Source of the DNA: Bedellia somnulentella
Taxonomy: Eukaryota; Arthropoda; Insecta; Lepidoptera; Bedelliidae
DNA length: 64,000 nt
NCBI GenBank assembly: GCA_963576735.1
Contig: OY755183.1
Coordinates: 14,713,213 to 14,777,212, forward strand
Direction of reading: 5' to 3'
In this document: positions 44,540 through 54,386 of the stretch, in pieces
Numbering within the stretch: position 1 is the first letter of the stretch
How the letters are laid out: each line of letters starts with the position of its first letter
Notes under the pieces: model-generated
Database searches by the model: none
Told to the model about the DNA's origin: nothing
Seen by the model: only the letters and a program-made list of their open reading frames with translations
Program-made: the position numbers and the translations under genes

Positions 44540-45172
44540 CTATCCTTATAACTGAAACAACTATTGATTTTCGGATATTTTAATCGCGTGTTATTACATT
44601 ATTTTTAAAGCCCGACGTTTCGAAAACTTTTCAGTTATCATGGTCACGGGAAGACTGAAGTGTTATTTGTCATTATACAGTACTATAAAATTATTAATAC
44701 TAACTACCTTCACAAAATTTTAAGTTACATTTGCGTTTAATATTTGCTATGTGCAAAAAGAGCTAATGTTATCTGGAGTCTTGCTAGTGTTCTTCCCTAG
44801 CTTAGTTGTGCTAATGATCGGGTTTCAAGCAGGTGGTAATTCCCAACCATCATCTCTATTGAAGTTTGGATGTTTCTTTATTTCAATAGATTCGCGTTTC
44901 ATTCGTATCAATCGATTCTCTTTTGCTAGAATTGTAGGTTTGTCAAAACGCATGTGTTGGTTTGGCTTATCGAAGGTGTGTTCACACAAAGCAGATCTTC
45001 CAGGACGCCTATTCTTCATATCAGCAATATGTTCTCTTACGCGAGTTGCTACACTACGCTTTGTTTGGCCGAAGATCTCCCAATTAAATTTCATCCGTCC
45101 TAAACTTTTAGTTTTATTATCATAATACAAAGTTGGATCAATGAAATTAGTTCCACAATAGTTTATGAAACA
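44540..45172 (-). mobile_element. Penelope-like element, 3' fragment
   Basis: The minus strand carries the C-terminal GIY-YIG-type endonuclease remnant followed by a 3' region containing TTTTCGAAACGTCGGGCTTT, a motif typical of Penelope 3' ends. Its last ~32 bp recur at 2388. Confidence 0.75.
44800..45165 (-). pseudogene. Penelope GIY-YIG endonuclease remnant
   Basis: About 110 codons. FGQTKRSVATRVREHIADMK aligns with the conserved GQT.RS...R..EH block of the GIY-YIG nuclease. SALCEHTFDK and RESIEIKKHPNFNRDDGWEL match the C-terminal part that follows. The Trp of the usual PPAWNP motif is a stop (PPA, stop, NPII), and the GIY-YIG residues themselves are not preserved, so it is dead. The reverse transcriptase portion is absent. 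Confidence 0.75.
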
Positions 45173-45222
45173 TACAAAATCATATTTTGTCTATTTTTAG
45201 TACAACTTCACACATGGAATCT

Positions 45223-45285
45223 TACTCACGCCCTCAAAACTTACTGCAGTTGGCAGAGATTAATTCATCGCTACTTTACCGTAAA
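45223..45285 (-). repeat. LINE-T 3' scrap
   Basis: TTACTCACGCCCTCAAAAC and GTTGGCAGAGATTAATTCAT retain the antisense hairpin region only loosely. Confidence 0.4.
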
Positions 45286-45485
45286 CCGTGAACATTAAGA
45301 TCTTAAAACGTATACCCCACATCCTACTAAAGATTAGCAGTACTAACTAGGTAAGCTAACAGCAATCGTAACTACACATACAACTCTTCAACTTTGTTAT
45401 AACTATTAAAGGTACCATTTCCCATGGAACGTTAAAACATTATTAATAATTGTATGTTCTGTACATTAATTGGTTGTTATTGCAG

Positions 45486-45770
45486 CGCCTGGGCAGGCCA
45501 ATTACTCGTTTGATGGATGCGAGGATGTATTCCAAAATCAGAGAGATTATTACTCAGTTACTGTTATTATCTGTTATTTTAATTACTATAACCTTTGTTC
45601 TCTTGATTGGTTCAGTTTTATTGAGAAACCTAGCTTTTAAAGATGGTGTAGAAACGTCAAATATATTTTATACTTCAAAAACATCCAGAGGCACAGAATG
45701 TAAAAAGAAAGATGTTTTAAATAAATTTGGTAATTACAGTGAACAGAAGTTGTGGAAAAAATATAAATAA
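45486..45770 (+). CDS. Probable last exon, single-pass membrane protein
   Basis: Open from a good acceptor (TTGGTTGTTATTGCAG, ending 45485) to TAA at 45768, about 94 codons beginning RLGRPITRLMDARMYSKIRE. Residues ~24-46 form one strongly hydrophobic segment (QLLLLSVILITITFVLLIGS). It has basic residues before it and a polar Lys-rich tail after it (ending KLWKKYK), which suggests a cytosolic N-side basic flank. Poly(A) signals follow within 15 bases of the stop. It does not resemble any transposon protein I know, and no family is recognised. Upstream exons are not identified; a Penelope fragment and LINE scraps occupy the 1 kb before it. Confidence 0.55.
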   Translation, partial: RLGRPITRLMDARMYSKIREIITQLLLLSVILITITFVLLIGSVLLRNLAFKDGVETSNIFYTSKTSRGTECKKKDVLNKFGNYSEQKLWKKYK

Positions 45771-45785
45771 ATTGGCAATAAAATA
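45766..45785 (+). terminator. Poly(A) signals after the membrane-protein exon
   Basis: AATAAA occurs overlapping the stop and again about 12 nt later (GGCAATAAAATAAGG). Confidence 0.5.
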
Positions 45786-46409
45786 AGGTTATTAAAGTAC
45801 ACTGTTTCATTTCTATGGACAATTGTTTAACTTAAGTGCAACAAAAAATACCTCCTAGGTCTGCATAAAATGAAAAAAATAAATTGAAATAAATATTTTT
45901 TTTATTTTATTTTTAACGTAGACAAACAGCATATAAACGATTAAAATTCTTTACTTCAAAAACCAACAAAAAAATTCAGATAAAATTTACATTTCTTCAT
46001 AACTACAACGTAAAACAATGCTTAATACAAAAACTATTCTAAATTAGTGTCAATATACAATTAAACTAAATATGGTAAAAAACTTACAGTTATGAAAAAG
46101 TCGTATATTCTTCAAAAAAAAGTTTTTAATCTTGGTGGTGTACTTACCTTAACCATATAAATCAAATCGACCGCTAAAAACCCAAAACTGTTTAAATATA
46201 GTAATTACTTCGTAACATACCCATTGCACATAGTGGAAACAAAAATTACATTAAAATATTCTAAGCATTTCCTTCGTTGCCCAATAAAATAAGTAAAACA
46301 GATTTTGCTGGAAAGTGTTGAAAGATACATCTATCATTCGCTCCGTATATGGAGCTCCGTACGACCGGCATCCGTCGAATACAGATTAATCGAATTATCG
46401 ACTTAGTTA
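45786..46409. other. No gene seen
   Basis: Very AT-rich sequence after the membrane-protein exon. Confidence 0.4.
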
Positions 46410-46500
46410 ATCGATGCTATTCGCTTGCGCATGCCAATTGATTTCTCGTACAAAAGTATTTGCAAATGACTAGCGAGTATCGATACATATCGATGATACA
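46410..46500. promoter_or_regulatory. Second ATCGAT cluster
   Basis: ATCGAT at 46410-46415, 46479-46484 and 46489-46494, the last two within a palindrome (GTATCGATACATATCGATGATAC region). It is promoter-like, but no exon is defined on either side. Confidence 0.35.
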
Positions 46501-46814
46501 GTAGGATACTATGAATGGAGTGATTCTTATCGCAAACAAGCTTTGCTATGAACTACTGACTTCAAACTAGGATTTGCATCATTAGAGATGCAACGTTTTA
46601 AAATGAACCGCTACTTGCTTGAAGCTTTTACAGAAGCACGTTTTATGGCCGATATATTGATTTATATTTATATTATGTTGAATTTTTTTAGTTAAGTCTT
46701 TAATTCTTTGAAGAATATGTGGATAGAAAATTAAGAAAAAAAAACATTTTAGCTACTGTTGCTAGTCATTTTAGTAAAAACAACTTAACTATACGAAAAT
46801 AATTCACAGAGCTA

Positions 46815-46885
46815 TACATACATACATACATATTCTCACGCCGTTAGTTCCCATTGGGGTAGGCAGAGACTATCGATCGCCACAG
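46815..46885 (-). mobile_element. LINE-T 3' end
   Basis: CATACATACATA tail, CTCACGCCGTTAGTTCCCAT, GGGTAGGCAGAGACTATCGA; only about 70 bp. Confidence 0.85.
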
Positions 46886-47348
46886 AGCTATCTTCTCATC
46901 AATGACTAATCAGATGCTGACGTAGTATTTGTATAAATATTCGAAGTATGTATTAATTAAATTTATTCAAATTAACTAATATAATACAACTTTAGAAATA
47001 TTTATATGATATCCAAACAGTAACAATGTTTTGAGGTTTTGTTAAGAAATGCTTTAAGCATTCATTTCTAGAATTCCTAGGACAAGATATATTTAGAGTA
47101 ATTAAGTATAGTATGTTATGGATTTTAGATGTTTTAAGGAAATAATTGAATAATTTCACAATGCCGTCGTGTTAAATAAAATACAGCGAGAAGGATAGGG
47201 ATAATTCGTATAAGAACTGAGCGATGGGACTCACTTACTACCAGTAATAATGGTTCTTATATGAGAGGTTTCAATGTTATCAGTGTGAGACAAATCTATT
47301 ATTCTGATCTCAAGCTCTTCATCAGAAGGGTGGTAAGTTAAAGAAAGG
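46886..47348. other. No gene seen
   Basis: AT-rich spacer. Confidence 0.4.
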
Positions 47349-47548
47349 AAAACCACATGGCTGAGTTGTACTTAGTCATATGACAGTGTATTCGTACAAA
47401 ACGACGATAGGCCTGGCCCCTATCACGTCAGTACACTTTTCCAAGCAAAACGTGGGTACGCTGAACACCAGGTGATAATATCACGTGATGTTCAGAAGTA
47501 TTAGAGCCAACCCTTTCGGCGATATAAAACGTGAACATTTGAGTTTGA
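47349..47548 (+). mobile_element. SINE-B copy, 5' truncated
   Basis: Starts at CCACATGGCTGAGTTGTACT and continues through GTGTATTCGTACAAAACG to the 3' hairpin region (CCAACCCTTTCGGCGATA) and CGTGAACATTTGAG. Confidence 0.85.
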
Positions 47549-48031
47549 GTTGAAGGTAAAAAAATTCAACCAGCACCAGTTTAAATATAACAATAGTTTA
47601 TAGTGACCACAGTAATTTAGCAATATATAAAAAAAAATGTCATTGCATGTTTAACACCGAACTTGGATACGCGGCGCGGAGCAGGTGAGTCGAGCAAAAA
47701 CCGTGAGATAACCTGAGAGATTCATACTCTATAGGGTTGGCGCACATACGATAATATTTAAAAATAATTATTTATTTATTTATTTAGACAACAATGGATC
47801 CATTTGTATTAGTAACTCTTAAGAGCCATATTAGTATTTGGAATTAAAATGAAATGAAATTAACAATTACAAAAAAATAAAATAATTTACGATGAAAATC
47901 AAACCAAAATAGAAATAAATTACAATTTAGATCAAATTAAAATTAAATTAAATCAAACCTAAAACTTAATTAAACATAAATTCAGCTTCGATAAATTAAA
48001 GTTAAAGTTAATAGTTTTAAGTAAAAGAAAA
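47549..48031. other. Low-complexity AT-rich DNA
   Basis: Holds TTTATTTATTTATTTA (about 47768) and runs of AATTAAAATTAAATTAAA (about 47935). No gene. Confidence 0.5.
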
Positions 48032-48312
48032 TAACTGTGATAGTCCAATGGGTAGAACACTCGCCCGTCAATACAGATAGGCGTGAGTTAAGACCCCGCA
48101 TTTTTTTTTCTAAAGTCATATGTGCGGTTAATTTATCATGGTTGTTAACGGTGAGGGAAAATATCGTGAGGAAACCCACATGACTAAATTGTACTTATAG
48201 TATTATTTTATAGTATTCATCCACCCCTGCCACGTGAGTACAGTATCCAAAACAAAAACGTGGGTACTCTGAACACCAGGTAACGATGCCATGTGATGTT
48301 CACAAGTAGTAC
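48032..48312 (+). mobile_element. SINE-B copy, 3' truncated
   Basis: Sense copy with the tRNA-like head (GTGATAGTCCAATGGGTAGA), then the core GGTGAGGGAAAATATCGTGA. It stops at GATGTTCACAAGTA where LINE-derived sequence starts. Confidence 0.85.
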
Positions 48313-48640
48313 ATCTTTCATGGGGTTATGCGTAAAAATGTATAATAAAATACCTGAGGACATTTTAAATTTATCAGAAACAATATTCAAAGCAGCAGTT
48401 AAAAGAAATCTTAGTTCGAAAGCCTATTACAATGTCAATGATTACATTAATGATGAAGTGGCTTGGTGTCATCAGGGCTCTGTGCAGGATGTTTCCGGGC
48501 TAACACCAAAATTGTAATGGACGCAAAAAAAGATGTGTGTTGACGAGTTTCTTACGGGTTCTTCTCTCAACAAAACACCTTCCGAATCCGAAGTAAACTT
48601 AGTATTAAGTTAAAATTTGACGTTCAAAAAACAAAGATTT
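48311..48640 (+). mobile_element. Jockey/CR1-like LINE 3' end
   Basis: Coding tail FMGLCVKMYNKIPEDILNL followed by KRNLSSKAYYNVNDYINDE and stop at 48517. The 3' UTR contains GGGTTCTTCTCTCAACAAAA. This YNK.P..I.NL...FK...K..L..KAYY pattern is the usual C-terminus of lepidopteran non-LTR reverse transcriptase proteins. Only the last ~68 codons remain. Confidence 0.75.
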
Positions 48641-49206
48641 ATCTTTTTATCTATACTTATAATAAATCTGTAGAGAGGTCAGTTCTGTACATGAAATATA
48701 TTTTCATAATAACTATCAGGGGGTGATTAGGGATCGATACTGATGCCAAAAATGCAATTAGTAAAATTTTTGTCTGTCTGTCTGTCTGTCTGTCGGTTTG
48801 TATGTTCCTTATGGAAACAAAAACTACTCGACGAATTTTAACGAAACTTGGCACAATTATTCTTCATACTCCTAGGCAGGTTATAGTATAATTTAATGTT
48901 TTTTGACATGAATTCCTCATGTGGGGATTATTACTCATAAATAAAAGATGTTATTAAAGGAAAGAAAAATCTCGACACTGGCGGGGTTCGAACCCGCGAC
49001 CTTCGGGTATACGCCCCCGTCGTCGTAATAACATCATTTATTTATGAGTAATAATCCCCACATGAGGAATTCATGTCAAAAAACATTAAATTATGTGATA
49101 GTTAGGCGTTTCCAACATTTGCATTCTATCTGAAAAGGTAGACAAGTGGCCGTCCGAATTAGTTAAAATTCGGAGGTAGGAAACGCAAACACTACTTGAA
49201 CGTGTA

Positions 49207-49958
49207 ATAAAATAGGTAAAAAACTTTTTAAGTTAAACGGTTTTATTATTAATGTACAGAGAAATGTTTAAGATAAATGTACTAAAAACCTAAAAATAAT
49301 AATAAAATAGATACAGTCGTGGGAATTATATACATATGCATAGACTAGACTAAAATAAAACCGTCGGGCATGTCAATTGTCTACAATCGTTGATTAAAAT
49401 GTTTGTTTTGTAATGTTACACTATAATTGGGCAGTTGTTCAACCGACAACGATGGACATGTGATAAATAGGGCAGAATGTGGAAACGAGCTAGCAAGCTC
49501 GATTATAAGCGAGTTTTAGGGTTTCATAGTGTTGAGCTTGTAGTACTTTTATCATATGTTTTGTCGACGAACTGCAAGCAGTAATCCGATTCATCGCCAG
49601 CCAGCAGTGTAAATTTCCAACGAGAAACTAGTAGAAACATCTCTTTTATTTACATGGAGTGTATGACTATTGGAATTTCCATGAGCAAGAAAATAGTAAG
49701 TAATTTCCTCACCGTCTGCGGGCTAACTGCCCAAGGACGAATTAAACGTTTCTTCTATCGCACATTAAGTCGATAATTTGTTGACAATTGACGTGCCCCA
49801 CGGTTTTATTTTAGTCTAGTCTATGCATATGTATATAATTCCCACGACTGTATCTATTTTATTATTATTTTTAGGTTTTTAGTACATTTATCTTAAACAT
49901 TTCTCTGTACATTAATAATAAAACCGTTTAACTTAAAAAGTTTTTTACCTATTTTATT
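49207..49958. repeat. Inverted repeat with ~176-bp arms
   Basis: Arms 49207-49382 and 49781-49958 are near-perfect complements (ATAAAATAGGTAAAAAAC outward, GTCAATTG inward) around a 398-bp centre. It could be a MITE or a duplicated inverted terminus of the Helentron-like unit. Confidence 0.8.
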
Positions 49959-49967
49959 TTCTAGTTT

Positions 49968-50212
49968 TTAGTTTTTATTTCGCATTCTGTTTAATTCATA
50001 TAGTGCTTCATTATTGCAAGGTGTCTTGCCCGTTAGTTTATTGCAGTCAAACTCCTCTCTATACGTAGTCCCTGCAAAGATCTGACTCTACTAAGAGCCA
50101 CGTAGGCTTGACCTTCTTCAAACAGTTTCGCACCTAAGTATACGACTGCGTAATTCACAGTGCTGCCCTGCATTTTATGTATTGTAAAAGATGATAGTAT
50201 TAAAGGCAACAT
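49968..50212 (-). pseudogene. PIF1-like helicase C-terminus
   Basis: The minus strand reads [19 protein letters not shown], then [20 protein letters not shown] and SLQGLRIE. After a two-base insertion near 50055 the next frame gives [20 protein letters not shown] and ends RMRNKN. The TIHKMQGST and [13 protein letters not shown] blocks are the last PIF1 helicase motifs. The family differs clearly from the H2 helicase tail (TINKSQGQT, GQLYVALSRV). N-terminal motifs are missing. Confidence 0.8.
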
Positions 50213-50254
50213 TCTTCTTTTCTTAATTTAAATCTTATTATTATATGCCATTTA

Positions 50255-50680
50255 GTGGCTGCGCCCATCTAAAATATTGATTTGGTATAGTGCACTGTAT
50301 GGCGACCATCTGAGATTTTAATTTTGCAACGTAAATTGTATTCTACTTGGTGAGACCTTTCATTTGATACCCATGTTGATGGGATTGAAATAAAACCTAA
50401 GTTATCCGCCATTTTGTAGAGGCCGCCATCTTGGATTTTAATTTTATATAGTACATTGTATTCTACTGGTTGAGCACATTCATTTGATACCCATATTGAT
50501 GGGATTGATAAAACCTACGTTATCCGCCATTTTGTAGCGGCCGCCATCTTGGATTTCATTTTTTTATAGTATATTGTATTTTGCTTGTTGAGCCCTTTCA
50601 TTTGATACCCATATTGATGGGATAAATAAAACCTAAATTATCCGCCATTTTGTAGCGGCGGCCATCTTGAATTTATAATG
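50255..50680 (+). repeat. ~120-bp tandem repeat, about 3.5 units
   Basis: CATTTGATACCCATATTGAT recurs at about 50361, 50481 and 50599, each followed by TTATCCGCCATTTTGTAG and GGCCGCCATCTTG. Unit length is 118-120 bp. Confidence 0.85.
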
Positions 50681-50876
50681 ATAATGAATAAATATAATTG
50701 TATCGTCACCAAAATCCAAAGTGTGTACAAAATTTCAGATTAATCGGTTCATAGGAAGAGGGTGAAATTTGAATTACTAAATTTGACCCAAGAATAAAGA
50801 AACAAACGGGGTGAGCTAAATAAAACCGTTTAAAAAAGAAACAAAGGATAGAGAAATTTCGCGCTGGATGCCAACT

Positions 50877-50949
50877 GACACTGTAGCTCAGTTGGCAGAG
50901 CGACGGGGGCGTATACCCGAAGGTCGCGGGTTCGAACCCCGCGAGTGTC
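50877..50949 (+). tRNA. tRNA-like tail of TRE (pseudo-tRNA)
   Basis: Same unit as at 38746, with one acceptor-stem mismatch (3' strand GAGTGTC instead of CAGTGTC). Boxes A and B are intact; the anticodon loop is irregular. Confidence 0.6.
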
Positions 50950-51698
50950 GAGATTTTTCTTTCCTTTAATAACATCTTTTATTTATGAGGTTATAGTATA
51001 CTTTTCAGCAGAGTAGTGAAGGGGAATTGTGGGAAATTATGGGAAAACGTGAGAAGTTACTCCATTTTTTAAGCTTCCGTCGCGTGTGCAGCCTTAATGG
51101 TTAAAGTTACATAGAAATAACGTATTACGGAAATATTCTTCATAAAATTGTCTAAAAAATATCCCTTAACAGCATATGTCTATCTTTTATGGTTGACTCA
51201 CAACAACACGTGCAACTCCTGATAGCTTAGCAGTTCGGGGCATTCTGATTATATTTGTTTTCTCTTACGTTTATAATACTCTCAATCATTACTTATTAAA
51301 AAAGTTTACATTATTACCTACTCAATAAAAAAAGAATCATAGAAATCGGTATAGAAACAACAAAATTATAAATGAAACATAATAGCCGCACGCGATCAAA
51401 ACCAAATCTTTCCTAATTTACATATTACGTACTAGATGGCGCCAGTAGTTGCATCAATTGAACCCTAAAAATTAGCTTAATTTCGGAGATACTGATCTGA
51501 ACCGTTCATAAAAGTGCTTTCAAAATCACAAAGTTACACTATATTCAGATGAGTGTAAGTTGTAATAAAGGCGCTAATTTCATAACGCTTGAGCAGTGAT
51601 TGAAGAAACCTCCGATATTTTTAAAACTACGCTACCCGTGCGAAGCGGGGCCGATCCACTAGTTTTGAAATAAATGATTATTTTTATTTTTATTTTTT

Positions 51699-51765
51699 TT
51701 ATTAGTACTTCTGCCAACCCCTTCGGGGATATATGGTGTGAACGTTTGAATCTTGAGTAAAAGTG
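51699..51765 (+). repeat. SINE-B 3' scrap
   Basis: AGTACTTCTGCCAACCCCTT, CGGGGATATATGGTGTGAAC; only the 3' hairpin and tail. Confidence 0.75.
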
Positions 51766-52010
51766 AATATATTTACGAGTATGTAAGAATATGACATAAT
51801 GATGCTCTTAGAAGTGTTGTACATGAAGAGTATTTGTACAAAAGACATCTATTTAGCCAATATGATGAAATCACACAAAAGTTAGATCACAAATTCTTAA
51901 CATATACATATTAGCAAAAGAAATTCAGACCATTTAAGAAATCTACACACAAAACTACCAGTACATATTTTAAAATGATTTTTCTCTAAACAATGGTCTA
52001 AGTTGTAATT

Positions 52011-52152
52011 TACGACCGATTTCTGAATTGAGTATTCCAGCTGAGAACAACTTAAGTATCGTTCTGTCGCATTGAATCTTAACAACTGAATGAGACAAAA
52101 CGATACTTAAGTCGTTCTCAGCTTGAATACTCAATTCAGAAATCGGGCGTTA
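52011..52152. mobile_element. Palindromic TA-type MITE, intact
   Basis: About 140 bp, an almost complete inverted repeat (CCGATTTCTGAATTGAG and AGAACAACTTAAGTATCG mirrored on the right), bounded by TA. A Tc1/mariner-type origin is likely but unproven. Confidence 0.75.
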
Positions 52153-52289
52153 GTGACATAAGTATTCGTATTGATCAAAGTAATGTTTCACACTGCTTTC
52201 AATCGGTATTGTGTAGTTTGAGATCACAATGTGTGCAAAATAATGCAGACGATTAAATATAATTTAGTTTTTGTACATTATCATGAGAT

Positions 52290-52768
52290 AATTTAAATCT
52301 TTTTGTTCATGAAAACCTCATGTGGGGATTATCACTAATAAATAAAGAATAAATAAAGGAAAGAAAAACTTCGATTCGAAGAAAAATTTCGGTCGCGGGT
52401 TCGATCCCCGCCTGTGTCGAAGTTTTTCTTTCCTTTATTTATTCTTTATTTATTAGTAATAATCCCCACATGAGGTTTTCATGAACAAAAAGATTTAAAT
52501 TATGTGATAGTTAGGCGTTTTCAACATTTGCATTCTATCTGAAAAGGTAGACAAGTGGCCTTTCGAATTAGTAATAATTCGGAGGTAGGAAGGAAACGCA
52601 AACACTACTTAAACGTGTAAAAGAAATAAAGGATGGAAGAATTTCGCACTGGCAGCCAATTGACACGGTAGCTCAGTTGGCAGAGCGTCGGGGCGTTTAC
52701 CCGAGGTCGCGGGTTCGATCCCCGCCTGTGTCGAAGTTTTTCTTTCCTTTATTTATTCTTTATTTATT
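52290..52768 (+). mobile_element. TRE element, second subfamily
   Basis: Exact 13-bp duplication ATTATCATGAGAT (52277-52289 and 52769-52781). Left end AATTTAAATC, an antisense head, a short antisense/sense junction, then a sense tRNA-like 3' half, sense head and body. A complete tRNA-like tail and TTTATTTATT end close it. This is the clearest full-structure copy. Sequence differs from the 38- and 48-kb copies (CATGAAAACC versus CATGAATTCC). Confidence 0.85.
52662..52732 (+). tRNA. tRNA-like tail of TRE with well-formed cloverleaf
   Basis: 71 nt. Acceptor GACACGG pairs with CTGTGTC (one G-U). D arm TAGCTCAGTTGGCAGAGC, anticodon stem TCGGG/CCCGA, loop GCGTTTA, T arm GCGGG-TTCGATC-CCCGC. Position 33 would be C instead of the invariant U and anticodon 34-36 would read GTT. 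All stems fold, but the loop argues against translation use; I read it as transposon-borne. Confidence 0.6.
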
Positions 52769-52785
52769 ATTATCATGAGATGTTC

Positions 52786-52852
52786 AGAAGTATTAGTTCC
52801 CCTGCCAACACCTTCGGGGATAAACGGCGTAAACGTTTGAGTTTTGAGTTTT
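52786..52852 (+). repeat. SINE-B 3' scrap
   Basis: TTCAGAAGTATTAG, CCAACACCTTCGGGGATAAA and CGGCGTAAACGTTTGAG; TRE inserted at its left edge. Confidence 0.75.
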
Positions 52853-53431
52853 TTTTATTCGTGCAGATTGGTGACAAATATTAATACTACACAAATAATA
52901 AAACATTTTTGTAAAGTAAAAGTAATTGACAACCCTATATTAAACGTCACGTGTGATCATGATCTATGGCCGCGCTGTGGTCAGCGCATGCGCAACTTAG
53001 ATTTGCCGCCAACAAATACCTTAGAAGCCTCCTATTATCTTTCTTATGAAGATTTTCTATCTTAGCTTTTTTCTATTATTTTTAACATACATTATAAGTA
53101 AAAAAGCTTTCTGTTTCTCCGAGAATAATTGATTTAAAAGCTTCTTAACACTTTTTGTTTTGTAAGTGGAAAGAAGGGGGTTTAACATAAGCTCATGAGA
53201 TCTGTGTCGAATTTCCGTTAGACGCTAAAGATAAAGTTAAACATTATGGTGGAATTCATATTTGCTTGGTCACTGTGCAAATTAGAAATAGCGATTGAAC
53301 TTTGGGCTTCAGAGGGCGTTCCTCAAACCATCGGTCCTGGTTACTATTAACAAAGTTAGTTGCTAAAGTCCATTACCACCCATAAAAAACTAAACCCACA
53401 AAGGGTTTATTTTTTTACTGATGTTAAAATA
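52853..53431. other. No gene recognised
   Basis: A GC-richer patch near 52945-53010 (TGGCCGCGCTGTGGTCAGCG, CATGCGCAAC) could be regulatory; no exon is supported. Confidence 0.35.
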
Positions 53432-53890
53432 GCTGTGTAGAATCGGCTTAGAATAACACTACCCCATTTCATCCCAGAGGCGACTCAGGGTATCCGGGCT
53501 TTTTAAGTGAATTTTGGGCGTTGCGGTTAGAGACCCATCACCAAAAATTGTTTTATCATTCTTCGCTTCATTATTCATACATACATACATACATATACAC
53601 ACGGCTATAAATCGCTTAACGGGGTAGCCAGAGCTTTGGAATGATAAATTCCTCAGCCACTTTTGGAAGTTGATTGGGGAAAATATGATAATAATAAACG
53701 TTTTCGGTGACGGGTCTCCAACCACATCGCCCAAAAATCACTTAAAAAGCCCCTATACCCTTAGTCGCCTCTTACGATCACCCACGGGTAGAAATGGGGT
53801 AGTGTTATTTTAAGCCGACACTACACGGCAATTCATTGCTTTTGCTTCATTTAACTTCCAAAAGTAGCTGAAGCATTTTTGATGCAAGAA
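53432..53890 (+). mobile_element. SINE-A copy split by another SINE-A
   Basis: Halves 53432-53576 (TGTGTAGAATCGGCTTAGAA head) and 53833-53890 (AACTTCCAAAAGTAGCTGAA) flank the inserted copy; TTCATT is repeated at both junctions. Confidence 0.8.
53577..53831 (-). mobile_element. SINE-A copy nested in SINE-A
   Basis: Full-length antisense copy from CATACATACATACATA to CCGACACTACACGGC. Confidence 0.92.
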
Positions 53891-53914
53891 TTTGATATAT
53901 TTACGTATGTTAAA

Positions 53915-54040
53915 ATGAAGGTTGCCTGGTGATAGGTCTCCTGCAAAATCGCCAAAAAATCATTTAAAGTACCCCAAAAGTCTAGGTCAATTCGTTGTAA
54001 AGAAATGGGTTAGTGATGTTCTAAGCCAATAACACACGGC
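53915..54040 (-). repeat. Decayed SINE-A head half
   Basis: GGTGATAGGTCTCCTGCAAA, AAAATCATTTAAAGTACCCC and AAATGGGTTAGTGATGTTCT in antisense order. Confidence 0.65.
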
Positions 54041-54213
54041 ATTATATTTCATTCCCATTGGTCTAAATTGGTAAGTTAAATAGGTCAATAGTCTGTCAGA
54101 TCAAAAGTTTGAAATGTTTACGCGAGATGCCAATATGATTTTATAGATTTGAGCAGATTTTATAAAGATTGAAGTCAAGCAAATGTATTTAAAAATGATG
54201 CGTGGATTATTTA

Positions 54214-54330
54214 TCTATACTTATAATAAATCTGTAGAGAGGTCAATTCTGTACATGGAATATATTTTCAAAATAACTATCAGGGGGTTATTAGGGATCG
54301 ATACTGATGCCAAAAATGCAATCAGTAAAA

Positions 54331-54386
<56 letters not shown>

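Larger units (their letters stand above)
49207..50836. mobile_element. Helentron-like insertion in TRE body
   Basis: Comparison with the TRE bodies at 38.4 and 52.3 kb shows that this block is extra, lying between GTGTAA and AAAGAAACAAAGG. Near its ends TTAAACGGTTTTATT (49233-49247) is inverted at 50819-50833. It contains a PIF1-like helicase C-terminus on the minus strand and a ~120-bp tandem repeat. This combination suggests a Helentron (non-canonical Helitron), but Rep sequence is absent, so the class is inference. Confidence 0.5.
48891..50987 (+). mobile_element. TRE element carrying a helicase-bearing insertion
   Basis: Exact 13-bp duplication AGGTTATAGTATA at 48878-48890 and 50988-51000. 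The left end AATTTAATG starts an antisense head with a truncated antisense tRNA-like part (to 49023). A sense head follows (TAATAACATCATTTATTTATG through CATTAAATT), then the body (ATGTGATAGTTAGGCGTTTC to GAACGTGTAA). The tail is a sense tRNA-like unit (50877-50949) ending CTTTTATTTATG. A secondary insertion of ~1.6 kb lies in the body. Confidence 0.85.
48650..51662 (+). mobile_element. Helitron H1 copy interrupted by TRE
   Basis: Left part 48650-48890 and right part 50988-51662 rejoin into an H1 of about 900 bp. TCTATACTTATAATAAATC starts it and CGATCCACTAG ends it. The GTCT array has about five units. The insertion site duplicates AGGTTATAGTATA. Confidence 0.88.

Noticed and set aside
44751..45125. 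124-codon plus-strand frame
   Set aside because: Opposite strand of the Penelope endonuclease remnant, which is the recognisable reading.
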